Below, piece after piece: positions 58,101-63,925 of a DNA stretch of 64,000 nucleotides; position 1 is the first letter of the stretch, and each line of letters begins with the position of its first letter. The position numbers were made by a program, and so were the translations under genes. The notes beneath the pieces were generated by a model. That model was not told where the DNA came from and did no database searches. It saw only the letters and a program-made list of their open reading frames with translations. Source of the DNA: Tyto alba (taxonomy: Eukaryota > Chordata > Aves > Strigiformes > Tytonidae); assembly GCF_018691265.1 (NCBI RefSeq), contig NW_024881316.1:23909819-23973818 (forward strand). The letters are read 5' to 3'.

Positions 58101-61100
58101 TTCAACTTTAATTAGAGATATCTTTCTTCAAACCTTTTTCATTAAAGCATTGTTGCATATCAATAACTGGACATATTAATTGGAAGCTCAATTCTGATAA
58201 TTAAATAATTTTATGCATTTAAACACATGAATTGCCCTATAAGCTGCTGTGTTCCTATGAAATACTTAAAATTACTGTTTGGTTTATAGGTGTTTTGTTA
58301 AATAATTGCTAAAATTGGCAAAAGATTCCTTGTATACTATTGAACTAGCTTGTTTAAATATTGTAAATCATGGTAATAATGTATTCTGAAAAATCCTTTT
58401 AATATTATTCTTACTATATGGTAAGATATAATGCTGGCTTTTTTTTTTGCTTATCAAACCTATAAAATTAGTTTATTTTCTATTTTTATAAAATATTTTA
58501 TTTTGTTAAACTCTGACTCCTAAATAAAAAATTTCTTCAGTCTGGAGTTATTAGTGCTTATTGAGCTCTTTTCCTTTTTTTTTTAAATTTTCTTTGCCAA
58601 TAGCAAGGGTCAACAAACAAGGCCACACATGGGATGTGGCTGAGCATTACAAGACCAAGATATACTGCAGAAGATGTTCCCTTAGCAGCTTCATTTGCTT
58701 TTTGGCAAGTTCTGCAGTCAGTTGTGCTGATGCTTCCAATGTTTTGTCCTGGTGTTTTTGTACTGGCTTCTTGCCTGTAATTTTTTTTCTACAATAGATG
58801 CCAGTTTCCCAATATTTCAATGGTTCTTAATGCTTTCTAGCCCCTTTAACATAAATCAACTTGCAAGTCAGATGTCTTTTATGTAAACATAGTTCATAGC
58901 GGTAAAAGTAATTAAAATTAAAACAAATAACTTCTAGCTACAAGAACAGCATGATTTTCAGATCCCTGCACATACAGCTTCTAGTATAGCCACAGGCAGC
59001 TACGTATGCTCCATATGTTTACTTCTGAGCCTTGCTGACCCTGTTAAATGATAAAACCATTTGTAATTATGTAATAGAAATGAACAAATACAAATCTACA
59101 TGGTGTAACTAAGAGTATAAATTCTCTATGACTGTAACATTCAAGTTGATGGTATCAAGAAAATATAATTACAACCTCGGATAAAGTCAGTTCTGAATTC
59201 ATGTATAACATTTGTAGTGGGAAGAGGATATGGAGTGTTGTTCAGTTCATGCATAGCATCTTACTAGTAGACAGACCATCTTTCCAGTAGTACTCTTAGG
59301 CACTTGACTGATATCTGTCACGTTTTGTCTCATTTCTCTGTTTTTTTAAGAGGAAGAAACTATCTGCCTTATTTTATTGGCTAGCTTTCTGCATAAAACT
59401 AGTAATCTGATACTGAATTTGAAGCTTGCTACCCTGTAATAATTCATGTGGAGAGCTCTGGGCATTGTTACTAATTTAGACCAAGCCAGAAAGCTTTGAA
59501 TTTTTCTGATGTAAAAAATGTTGATAAATACTATACAGAATGATACAAAGTAATATAAATACCATATTTTAAAATTCGGTGTAAGTCTATGAAGACCGAA
59601 TACCTGAGTGCTTCTTAAACTTGCATTATTTGCAGTAAGTTTTGCCATATATAGTAATCCTGCTGCCCTGTTTCCATAATTCTATCTAAAATAGTTGGAA
59701 AGGGTGAAAGAAAATTTTGAAGCAGCTGATAACATTATGCAGAAGCTGTGCAAAAATGGAAGGAAAAAACTCATCAGGGAGCAAACATAGTATACTAACT
59801 TTAATCTTGGGTATGTATCAAATTACATTGTACTGATGTTTTGTTGGCTCCAGCATAAGGAAAGAGTTCCACATGAACTGTTGCAGTAGGTAATTCCATA
59901 CATAGAAGAACCAATGCTTTGATGAAGACATAATAAAATATTTTCCAGTATTACTTTAACCTTTTCCAGTGAAGCAAGTGGACTACAGTTGTTATCAATC
60001 ATATGGAGAATAAATGTAGTCAGAAAAAAAAAAAAAACCCAAAACCAAAAAACCCCTAACTCAAATCAAACTATTTTTTTTCCTTTGTCTTATACACTAC
60101 AAACATAGGATAAAAGTCTTGATTATTATAGTAAGTTTACCAAGAATTTCAGTGATGTCAGAATTTCACTTCTAATTTTTCCATCATTCTAGAGATTTTA
60201 ATGTACTGTAACAAATTATCTAATTCTCACAAAAAAGTAGACAAAGGCTTTCCTTCTATATGTTAATAAGGAAGATTATTGTTTTATATTCATTAGTAAG
60301 TAAAATGGGTCCTTTTAAAAAAATGGTAATTTATTTCTAGTTATATTTGTATTATATAGGTATATATTACTATATATACAATATATATCTATATATTACA
60401 ATATATATCTAGTAATAATTGTTTCTGAAACAGTTACTGAAGAATCTGAAAACTTCAGTACATTTTAGTAAAATAAATGTCAGTATCGAATTAATTTTCA
60501 GTGAAAACTTACATTCATTTTTTGAAGAACATCAGTGAAGATTTTCTCAGATACGTTTGCTTGGTGCTACCTAGCTTCCAAATAGTCTGTGAAGATATGA
60601 TTGGCTTTTCATTGATTTTTATTCCAGAAAGGTGAGAAAGGAGATCCAGGCATTCGAGGCATCAATGGGCAAAAAGGAGAATCGGGTATCCAGGGTTTTG
60701 TTGGACCTCCTGGTCTCAGAGGTCAGCCAGGAGATAGAGGACCCCCGGGACCACCTGGATCAGATGGAAAACCTGTATGTATAGGACTGCAAACTTGTGA
60801 TTTTGGATACCTTAAAAACCCTGCACAAACGCACACTCTGTTTTTTTAACCATTCTCTGTTCAATTCAGGCACGAGAATTTTCAGAGCAATTTATTCGAG
60901 AGGTGTGTTCAGATGTACTGAGAAGTAAGTTTGAAAGCCTCTTTACTGTCCTTGTTTAAATTGATAAAGTAGTTTCCTGATAGTTATAAAGATGTTTTCT
61001 TGAAAGCAAGATCAATATTGCTGATTTATCGCTTGTTCTCCTACAGGTGTGGAAATATATTTCCACACCACAGGTTCCATACTTTACCATCTCGTTTCCT

Positions 61101-63925
61101 AAAGGTATCATATTCTCTGAAGAGAGGAAACTGTTTTTGCATGACTGGCTAGGGGGGCAATATTTTTATATTTTATTATTGCAACACTCTAAGCAATTTT
61201 TTGTTTGAATTCTCCCAGCCCAGTTGCCTGCCATCCTCCAGAGCGGAAGGCTACAAAACTGTAACCACTGTCAATCCCAAAGCGCTTCCCCGGGAATTCC
61301 AGGACCACCAGGTCCCAGAGGCCCTGAAGGCCCCAGAGGGTTTCCTGGTTTACCAGGGAATGATGGCATTCCGGGGCTGACGGGCATCCCGGGTCGCCCT
61401 GGGGCTCGTGGGACAAGAGGTACTGCGTGCATGTGTCACAGTGCTAATGGCCTTTATGACTTTGTTTTCTGCTTCCAGTTTTGCATGGAATTAGTGCAGG
61501 GTGGCGTAAGGGAATAGCTGAGTCTGTGTCACAAAGTGTAATTGAGGACCTGGTGCAATGTGAGTGTTTCACGGCTTACAAAGAATGCATGGCAGAGGAG
61601 AAAGTACAAGTATACAACAAGATAGCTAGTGTTCAGTTCTACAACAGTCAAACTTTGTCCTGATCTTTTTAGAGAGTTCTTAGTCTCAAGTAAATGTTTT
61701 TAACTGCATTTAGATATTTTTTTTTTTTTAGATCAAATATGCATAGACATTGGTTTAAATATATTTCCATGTTTTCTAATTTATTTTCTTCCAAACTTCT
61801 TTGTTTCTGCTATTTTAAAGAACAGTATTTATTCACTGGCTATTTACTGTTTACTACCATGTAGACTGATTTTTGGCATGTGACAGACTTTATACTCCCT
61901 CTGATTTCCTGGGGTTTTCTCCTTTTTTTCTTTTTATCTCATAAGGATTTTTACTCCTTTCTTTATGCTTTTCTTAAACATTCTGATTTCTTTTTAGGCA
62001 AGCTAAGGTTTATGCTTTCAGGTGACTCATCTGTCTGAGCATTCCAACTGATTTCTGTGATGTATTTGCAGACTTTAAGTATCAATATATAGTCTGGAAC
62101 CAGACCAAGAGACTGCGTGAAATCCATAATGTTGTTACTGGTCCCAGCAGCGCCTCTGTTGCCTATAGCATCAAAATAATTAGGAAACTGTATTAAATAC
62201 ATCTAACTAGTCATGTGCCAAGGGTAGGCAAGCAAATGGTTGGTAAATATTTACTTTCTTTGTGACCTAGCACATCACATTAATTTTGGATGTAATGGTG
62301 ATTTGCCTGTACTGCTTTTATAATTTAATCTCCAATAGGAGAATGTGCAGTTTTCCACTGGAGCTGATATTAACAGTTCTGGCTGTTCTTTCTGTTTTGT
62401 AAAGAGTTGGAAAATAGGTATCTCTTCTATGAAAAAACTGAATTTATTGGGTTGTACTGGTGTAAGGGAGCACATATTTTGCCTCAGTATTTCTTTGGTG
62501 GAGATTAAATTTTGCCATATGTTGTAAAAGATTGTCTATATATTCTGTATTCCACAGGGACTGTGGTGAATGCCTTATACTTCCATCATATACCTTCTTA
62601 AAAATTTTGCCAATGGAAAGGCAGTGATGGCAAATTTCTTAATTGCCCGTCACCTATTCCCTCAATTCATAGCAGCTATCTGCTTAACAGGTACTACATC
62701 AGCTCTTAATTCAGTAGAAATGAGGATAATTTAGAACCCAGTTACACTGTGCAGGTTACAAGGAAATGCATATTTTACATCCCATTATTTGCTTTTGAAC
62801 AATTACAATTTTTATTCAATAAGTATTATCAAATGCTGACTTCCTAAGTCATTGGATGAAAATATTCTTAGTATGCAAAGGTATACATGTGTTTGCTAAT
62901 TCACAGGACTGCCAGGGAAAAATGGTGCAAAAGGCAATCAAGGAATTGGGGTTCCTGGGATCCAAGGCCCCCCAGGACCTCCAGGTGAGGGATGGTTCAG
63001 CTGTGCAGATTCAGTGCATGCTAATAATTTTTTTAAAAATGTGGTTTAGAAACAATATTGATACAGTTTGGAAAACTTAGATAGTTTTTACACATCTTAA
63101 GTACCATGTATGTTTTATGGCTAATGCCTGCTTCTTGCATGTCTTTTCAATTGTCATATAGTACATTATTTAATATAAGACAGGTCTTGTAGACATTAGT
63201 TCCTGAGACTGTTGTTTCTTGATAGATGGATCCTGAAGTCAGCCACTATTGGAAAACTGAGCTCTGATATAATCATGTGATTTGTAAGCATTGCTTAGTG
63301 AAGGCAAATGTTCTTCCAAACAGCAGTGTATTCATGCAAAATGCGAAGTTGAGTGTTTGGAAGAGATATCAGGGCCTGATCAAAAGCCAGAGAAATTAAT
63401 AGAAATAGAACTGTGATTCATGCCATACCGGTTCCAGATTATATGATAAAGTATAACGGTGTATTAAAGTGGACTTTTATATTTCCTTTTAAAAGTTATT
63501 TTTATTTAAAGTGGTTTTCACATGCTTTTAGAAAAAAAAAATATCTTAACAAGGTATCATGTTGTTTATATAAACATATAAGCAGTTTTTGACAAGTGAC
63601 GTTTTCAGAAAATGAAGTGTTCTTTTACCGCGTACTTCATCAAAGAGCAGGGGGATTGAAGATCCATACTTGCTCTTGTTTTCATTTTAATAAAGGTACT
63701 CTGTGATGCATTTGTTCATTGCATGTGTGTTGTTAAGGTCCTGAAGGTCCTCCGGGCATGAGTAAGGAAGGACGTCCTGGAGAGCGTGGGCAGCCTGGTA
63801 AAGATGGAGATCGAGGCAGTCCAGGAATGCCAGGACCAGTTGGACCCCCTGGAATTTGTGACCCATCACTATGTTTTAGTGTAATTGTGGGGAGAGATCC
63901 ATTTAGAAAGGGACCAAATTATTAA
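16..63925 (+). CDS. COL21A1: COL21A1 (collagen alpha-1(XXI) chain), 3' part of gene, 22 exons
   Basis: FACIT collagen, a secreted extracellular-matrix protein that forms a homotrimeric triple helix and is thought to associate with interstitial collagen fibrils. Joining the 22 exons listed separately gives one open frame of 528 codons plus TAA. In order it contains: a Cys-containing linker; a long Gly-X-Y block (exons 1-18); a non-collagenous segment with three Cys (exons 19-20); a short Gly-X-Y block with two imperfections (exons 20-22); and a tail with the FACIT C-x4-C motif at the COL1/NC1 junction. From family knowledge the whole chain is about 950-960 residues, so the signal peptide, VWA and laminin-G/TSPN domains lie upstream. 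Identification as type XXI rather than XII, XIV, XVI, XIX, XX or XXII rests on the NC2 segment and the terminal DPFRKGPNY, which I recognise from vertebrate COL21A1. All introns are GT-AG except intron 6 (GC-AG). No promoter is in the window. Confidence 0.93.
100..2407 (+). other. COL21A1: COL21A1 intron 1
   Basis: GT-AG intron of 2,308 bp. AT-rich with several T and A homopolymers (for example 136-152). I recognise no gene, RNA or mobile element in it. Confidence 0.8.
2408..2470 (+). CDS. COL21A1: COL21A1 window exon 2: collagen triplets
   Basis: 63 bp, seven uninterrupted Gly-X-Y triplets, phase 0. It begins [10 protein letters not shown] and ends GQPGPDGKP. The acceptor is TCTCTATAG and the donor GTGAGT. 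The length is a multiple of nine, as in many collagen exons. Confidence 0.93.
2471..12253 (+). other. COL21A1: COL21A1 intron 2
   Basis: GT-AG intron of 9,783 bp. Mostly AT-rich sequence with no recognisable gene. It holds a 19-A run near 3488-3506 and one copy of a short motif shared with introns 8 and 14 (9875-9899, listed separately). A 135-codon open frame at 9666-10073 resembles no protein I know and looks like chance. Confidence 0.75.
9875..9899 (+). repeat. Copy of a short dispersed motif, possibly an old interspersed repeat
   Basis: This 25-bp stretch matches 52258-52282 at 21 of 25 positions, and all four differences are transitions. A diverged antisense match lies at 21399-21417. 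This pattern suggests an old interspersed repeat whose full extent I cannot define by eye. Confidence 0.35.
12254..12307 (+). CDS. COL21A1: COL21A1 window exon 3: collagen triplets
   Basis: 54 bp, six Gly-X-Y triplets reading [18 protein letters not shown], phase 0. It has a strong pyrimidine-rich acceptor (TTTCCTTAG) and donor GTAAGT. Confidence 0.94.
12308..13238 (+). other. COL21A1: COL21A1 intron 3
   Basis: GT-AG intron of 931 bp. No gene, RNA or repeat recognised. The overlapping short frames on both strands at 12771-13238 have no recognisable similarity. Confidence 0.8.
13239..13292 (+). CDS. COL21A1: COL21A1 window exon 4: collagen triplets
   Basis: 54 bp, six triplets reading [18 protein letters not shown], phase 0. 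The acceptor follows a long T-rich tract. The donor is AAG|GTAAAA, lacks G at +5, and runs straight into a 16-A homopolymer (13295-13310). Confidence 0.94.
13293..15864 (+). other. COL21A1: COL21A1 intron 4
   Basis: GT-AG intron of 2,572 bp. It contains a possible old antisense CR1-like stretch (listed separately) and a three-unit TAATC run near 14191-14206. The remainder shows nothing recognisable. Confidence 0.78.
14310..14480 (-). mobile_element. Possible ancient CR1-like LINE fragment, antisense
   Basis: The + strand has the wording typical of old CR1-type elements in reverse. A 'gcttccaccactgtg' stretch is followed by 'gaaaacttcttcc', then a 'tttttcctgatgattcagcc' stretch and 'catcccatta'. 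It is heavily diverged, its ends are approximate, and the call rests on pattern recognition only. Confidence 0.4.
15865..15918 (+). CDS. COL21A1: COL21A1 window exon 5: collagen triplets with Gly-to-Ala break
   Basis: 54 bp, reading [18 protein letters not shown], phase 0. The acceptor is GCTCTTTTAG. The donor GTTGAA is weak. The sixth triplet starts with Ala (GCA, 15910-15912) where Gly is expected, so Gly-X-Y periodicity has a substitution without a length change. The neighbouring residues ([12 protein letters not shown]) are highly characteristic of this position in type XXI collagen. Confidence 0.92.
15919..16785 (+). other. COL21A1: COL21A1 intron 5
   Basis: GT-AG intron of 867 bp. AT-rich, with short TATA-type runs near 16700-16730. 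Nothing else recognised. Confidence 0.8.
16786..16839 (+). CDS. COL21A1: COL21A1 window exon 6: collagen triplets, GC donor
   Basis: 54 bp, six triplets reading [18 protein letters not shown], phase 0. The donor is AAG|GCAAGT, a good match to the GC-AG class (only +2 differs from consensus). Using the GT four bases further on would shift the phase and break the joined frame. Confidence 0.92.
16840..17777 (+). other. COL21A1: COL21A1 intron 6 (GC-AG)
   Basis: 938-bp intron beginning GCAAGT and ending TTTCTCAG. It contains an LTR end fragment just inside the 5' splice site (16887-~17013). Confidence 0.85.
16887..17013 (-). mobile_element. Truncated endogenous-retrovirus LTR fragment (3' end), antisense
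   Basis: It starts TGTGGTGGGATGACC and can be aligned by eye to the left edge of the antisense LTR at 25554. Shared blocks include the TGTGGTGGG end, 'cccctcctcA', 'agggGAGAAAA', and a final 'acagggagat'. Similarity stops at about 17013, so only the LTR 3' end is kept. No target duplication was found. The right boundary is approximate. Confidence 0.68.
17778..17831 (+). CDS. COL21A1: COL21A1 window exon 7: collagen triplets
   Basis: 54 bp, six triplets reading [18 protein letters not shown], phase 0. Acceptor ATTTCTCAG and donor GTAAGT. It is only 78 bp from exon 8. Confidence 0.94.
17910..17963 (+). CDS. COL21A1: COL21A1 window exon 8: collagen triplets
   Basis: 54 bp, six triplets reading [18 protein letters not shown], phase 0. 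Acceptor TTGCTACAG and donor GTATGT. The preceding intron 7 (17832-17909) is 78 bp, near the lower size limit for vertebrate introns. Confidence 0.94.
19005..19185 (-). mobile_element. CR1 LINE fragment, antisense
   Basis: The + strand carries the reverse complement of the CR1 3' region: 'gaggcatctcctgaaccag', 'ccaggttgctcatctgg', 'cttgataacctccaagga' with 'tggagactgc', then 'cttgactgtcttcattgtg'. These phrases recur in bird CR1 copies. The fragment ends about 40 bp before the LTR at 19227. Ends are approximate. Confidence 0.72.
19222..19226 (+). repeat. Target-site duplication, left copy (ACAAC)
   Basis: Perfect 5-bp direct repeat with 20302-20306 flanking the solo LTR. It fixes the LTR boundaries. 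Confidence 0.85.
19357..19390 (+). promoter_or_regulatory. LTR core promoter (CCAAT box and TATA-like box)
   Basis: CCAAT at 19357-19361 is followed by TATTTAA at 19384-19390 in the LTR. In the homologous antisense LTR a TATTTAA box lies at a comparable distance from the LTR start. Whether it is active is unknown. It points in the same direction as COL21A1. Confidence 0.6.
20107..20112 (+). terminator. LTR polyadenylation signal AATAAA, sense to COL21A1
   Basis: AATAAA lies 189 bp before the LTR end and is followed by T/GT-rich sequence. The antisense LTR has the same hexamer 187 bp from its own end. It could act as an intronic polyadenylation site for COL21A1 transcripts; that is inference. 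Confidence 0.6.
20302..20306 (+). repeat. Target-site duplication, right copy (ACAAC)
   Basis: Matches 19222-19226 exactly and directly follows the terminal CA of the LTR. Confidence 0.85.
21399..21417 (-). repeat. Diverged antisense copy of the short dispersed motif
   Basis: The reverse complement of this 19-bp stretch (TATGTAGGCAACTAAACTG) resembles the motif at 9875-9899 and 52258-52282. The similarity is weak and might be chance. Confidence 0.25.
21714..21760 (+). repeat. Compound (TA)n(CA)n microsatellite
   Basis: About 13 TA units followed by about 10 AC units, uninterrupted. Likely length-polymorphic. Confidence 0.9.
22402..22422 (+). repeat. (TA)n microsatellite
   Basis: Uninterrupted run of about ten TA units in AT-rich intron 8 sequence. 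Confidence 0.85.
22931..22984 (+). CDS. COL21A1: COL21A1 window exon 9: collagen triplets
   Basis: 54 bp, six triplets reading [18 protein letters not shown], phase 0. Acceptor TTTTACAG and donor GTAAGT. It is flanked by long introns that carry oppositely oriented LTRs about 2.6 kb on either side. Confidence 0.94.
25284..25310 (+). repeat. Possible relic of a tRNA-derived SINE (A-box-like)
   Basis: The stretch 'ctagtagttagggcactg' followed by 'atgtgggag' resembles the A-box region of old tRNA-derived SINEs known from sauropsids. I see no clear B box downstream. Weak call. Confidence 0.3.
25741..25746 (-). terminator. LTR polyadenylation signal (AATAAA, minus strand)
   Basis: TTTATT on the + strand. 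Its distance from the LTR 3' end matches that in the sense LTR (187 against 189 bp). Antisense to COL21A1, so not expected to truncate it. Confidence 0.55.
26502..26508 (-). promoter_or_regulatory. LTR TATA-like box (minus strand)
   Basis: TATTTAA on the minus strand, 177 bp into the LTR (157 bp in the sense copy). It would drive transcription antisense to COL21A1 if active. Confidence 0.5.
33900..34330 (+). other. CpG-richer patch inside intron 9, function unknown
   Basis: CpG dinucleotides are visibly more frequent than in the surrounding intron, for example 'ccgggcgcgttgggtgcacg' near 33937 and 'gacacgacgggc' near 34235. Several short overlapping open frames (63-75 codons) cross it, but none resembles a known protein. 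Candidates are a regulatory element, an internal promoter or an old unrecognised insertion. Confidence 0.35.
36329..36357 (+). repeat. (GTTTT)n simple repeat
   Basis: Four GTTTT-type units ending in a T run. Confidence 0.75.
37119..37148 (+). repeat. 30-base A homopolymer
   Basis: Uninterrupted A run. No recognisable retrocopy precedes it, so I read it as a simple homopolymer rather than a poly(A) tail. Confidence 0.85.
40165..40272 (+). repeat. Two-copy 54-bp tandem duplication
   Basis: 40165-40218 and 40219-40272 align without gaps and differ at 4 of 54 positions. Each unit starts GTACAAGTAAGAA. The units stay in frame with each other as a short open reading frame, but they are not Gly-X-Y and are not joined to the collagen frame. 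Confidence 0.9.
40953..40997 (+). CDS. COL21A1: COL21A1 window exon 10: collagen triplets
   Basis: 45 bp, five triplets reading [15 protein letters not shown], phase 0. It has a strong pyrimidine-rich acceptor (TTTTTCTCCCTCAG). The donor GTATTA is weak at +4 to +6. Confidence 0.93.
40998..41360 (+). other. COL21A1: COL21A1 intron 10
   Basis: GT-AG intron of 363 bp. AT-rich, nothing recognised. Confidence 0.85.
41361..41414 (+). CDS. COL21A1: COL21A1 window exon 11: collagen triplets
   Basis: 54 bp, six triplets reading [18 protein letters not shown], phase 0. The acceptor AAAAAATATAG has a poor pyrimidine tract. The donor is GTAAGT. Confidence 0.93.
41415..49697 (+). other. COL21A1: COL21A1 intron 11
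   Basis: GT-AG intron of 8,283 bp. Apart from a short (CCAAA)n run near 47005-47022 I recognise no repeat, gene or RNA. The scattered open frames of 60-88 codons look random. Confidence 0.75.
49698..49751 (+). CDS. COL21A1: COL21A1 window exon 12: collagen triplets
   Basis: 54 bp, six triplets reading [18 protein letters not shown], phase 0. The acceptor (CACAAATAAATAG) is purine-rich just upstream, with a pyrimidine stretch further back. The donor is GTAAGT. Confidence 0.92.
49752..51051 (+). other. COL21A1: COL21A1 intron 12
   Basis: GT-AG intron of 1,300 bp. It contains an AAAT-type simple repeat near 50671-50699; otherwise nothing recognised. Confidence 0.8.
50671..50699 (+). repeat. 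(AAAT)n simple repeat
   Basis: About seven ATAA units with one interruption (a C near the middle). Confidence 0.8.
51052..51105 (+). CDS. COL21A1: COL21A1 window exon 13: collagen triplets
   Basis: 54 bp, six triplets reading [18 protein letters not shown], phase 0. Acceptor TTGTTATATAG and donor GTAAAT. Confidence 0.94.
51106..51612 (+). other. COL21A1: COL21A1 intron 13
   Basis: GT-AG intron of 507 bp. Nothing recognised. Confidence 0.85.
51613..51684 (+). CDS. COL21A1: COL21A1 window exon 14: collagen triplets
   Basis: 72 bp, eight triplets, starting [16 protein letters not shown] and ending GTQGIK, phase 0. Acceptor TATTATTCAG and donor GTAAGT. Confidence 0.94.
51685..54033 (+). other. 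COL21A1: COL21A1 intron 14
   Basis: GT-AG intron of 2,349 bp. It contains a copy of the short dispersed motif (52258-52282). No gene recognised. Confidence 0.8.
52258..52282 (+). repeat. Copy of a short dispersed motif, possibly an old interspersed repeat
   Basis: Matches 9875-9899 at 21 of 25 positions, with all four differences transitions. The surrounding ~50 bp are also loosely alignable by eye. Confidence 0.35.
54034..54069 (+). CDS. COL21A1: COL21A1 window exon 15: collagen triplets
   Basis: 36 bp, four triplets reading [12 protein letters not shown], phase 0. Acceptor TATTTTGCAG and donor GTATAT. Confidence 0.92.
54070..54773 (+). other. COL21A1: COL21A1 intron 15
   Basis: GT-AG intron of 704 bp. 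A G/C-richer stretch at about 54290-54420 stands out from the AT-rich background. I do not recognise it. Confidence 0.78.
54774..54818 (+). CDS. COL21A1: COL21A1 window exon 16: collagen triplets
   Basis: 45 bp, five triplets reading [15 protein letters not shown], phase 0. The acceptor follows a long T tract (CTTTTTTTTTTCTGAAG) and the donor is GTACTG. Confidence 0.92.
55008..55285 (+). mobile_element. CR1 LINE fragment (3' region), sense orientation
   Basis: In order it carries typical CR1 3'-region phrases: 'gagaagatggaaccacact', 'cagtggaagaacaagagg', 'gagggtggtgaaacactgg', 'acagaggctgtggc', 'gcagcctgctctagcagga' and 'ccccttcctacctac'. It ends in a degraded version of the CR1 terminal octamer repeat ('tttctgaggttctagg'). 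The 5' end is truncated, as is usual. Ends are approximate. Confidence 0.85.
56708..56744 (+). repeat. Adjacent inverted repeat and 14-bp palindrome
   Basis: ATGATATTA (56708-56716) and TAATATCAT (56722-56730) form a 9-bp inverted repeat with a 5-bp loop. It is directly followed by the perfect palindrome GTGTTAATTAACAC (56731-56744), and then by a partial repeat of it ending near 56760. Confidence 0.8.
56947..56979 (+). CDS. COL21A1: COL21A1 window exon 17: short collagen exon
   Basis: 33 bp, reading [11 protein letters not shown], phase 0. It ends two residues into a triplet, and exon 18 supplies the Y residue (Lys). The length is not a multiple of nine, unlike exons 2-16. Acceptor ATTCCTAAAG and donor GTAAGT. 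Confidence 0.9.
56980..60627 (+). other. COL21A1: COL21A1 intron 17
   Basis: GT-AG intron of 3,648 bp. It has long T and A runs and a TA-rich stretch near 60360-60412. A chance GNQG-encoding segment follows an acceptor-like site at 58061. No gene recognised. Confidence 0.78.
60360..60412 (+). repeat. TA-rich imperfect repeat
   Basis: Interrupted TATATA runs. The 'acaatatatatct' unit occurs twice. Confidence 0.7.
60628..60774 (+). CDS. COL21A1: COL21A1 window exon 18: end of the long collagen block
   Basis: 147 bp, 49 codons, phase 0. It opens with the Y-position Lys that completes the triplet started in exon 17 ([11 protein letters not shown]) and continues with uninterrupted triplets to [12 protein letters not shown]. 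Acceptor TTTTTATTCCAG and donor GTATGT. It is the last exon before the non-collagenous segment. Confidence 0.94.
60870..60924 (+). CDS. COL21A1: COL21A1 window exon 19: start of non-collagenous (NC2-like) segment
   Basis: 55 bp, reading [18 protein letters not shown] plus one base of a split codon (intron 19 is phase 1). It has one Cys. Mammalian COL21A1 as I remember it has Gly where this gene has Ala at the first codon. Acceptor TTCAATTCAG and donor GTAAGT. Intron 18 before it is only 95 bp. Confidence 0.93.
61046..61069 (+). repeat. Perfect 24-bp palindrome in intron 19
   Basis: GGTGTGGAAATA is followed immediately by its exact reverse complement (TATTTCCACACC), with no spacer. It lies between the NC2-encoding exons 19 and 20. 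Confidence 0.95.
61219..61419 (+). CDS. COL21A1: COL21A1 window exon 20: NC2 end and start of COL1
   Basis: 201 bp, phase 1 at both ends. The split codon A|CC gives Thr, then [20 protein letters not shown] with two Cys separated by two residues (NCNHC). [10 protein letters not shown] then begins the C-terminal collagen block. It ends GRPGARGTR plus G of a split Gly codon. Acceptor TTCTCCCAG and donor GTACTG. It is more GC-rich than most exons here. Confidence 0.93.
61420..62906 (+). other. COL21A1: COL21A1 intron 20
   Basis: GT-AG intron of 1,487 bp, phase 1. No gene or repeat recognised. Confidence 0.82.
62907..62984 (+). CDS. COL21A1: COL21A1 window exon 21: COL1 triplets with an imperfection
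   Basis: 78 bp, phase 1 at both ends. It starts by completing a split Gly (G|GA) and reads [17 protein letters not shown], then IQGPPGPP. The GIGVPG segment lacks one residue of a triplet. Such imperfections are a hallmark of the FACIT COL1 domain, so this is not a sequencing defect. Donor GTGAGG. Confidence 0.93.
62985..63737 (+). other. COL21A1: COL21A1 intron 21
   Basis: Last intron, 753 bp, phase 1, GT-AG. The acceptor (GTGTTGTTAAG) is T/G-rich and ends in AAG, so it is weaker than most. Nothing else recognised. Confidence 0.82.
63738..63925 (+). CDS. COL21A1: COL21A1 terminal coding exon: end of COL1 and NC1 tail
   Basis: 188 bp of coding sequence ending in TAA (63923-63925). It completes a split Gly and continues [17 protein letters not shown], where GMSKEG is the second COL1 imperfection. 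The collagen block runs to GPPGI, followed by [16 protein letters not shown] and RKGPNY. The C-x4-C pair at the COL1/NC1 junction is the FACIT signature used for interchain disulfides. The tail is what most clearly identifies type XXI. Confidence 0.95.

Noticed and set aside
61224..61517. 97-codon open frame beginning at an ATG inside exon 20
   Set aside because: The frame is the collagen frame read through the donor into intron 20. The ATG is intrinsic to the stretch but not a start codon of a separate gene.
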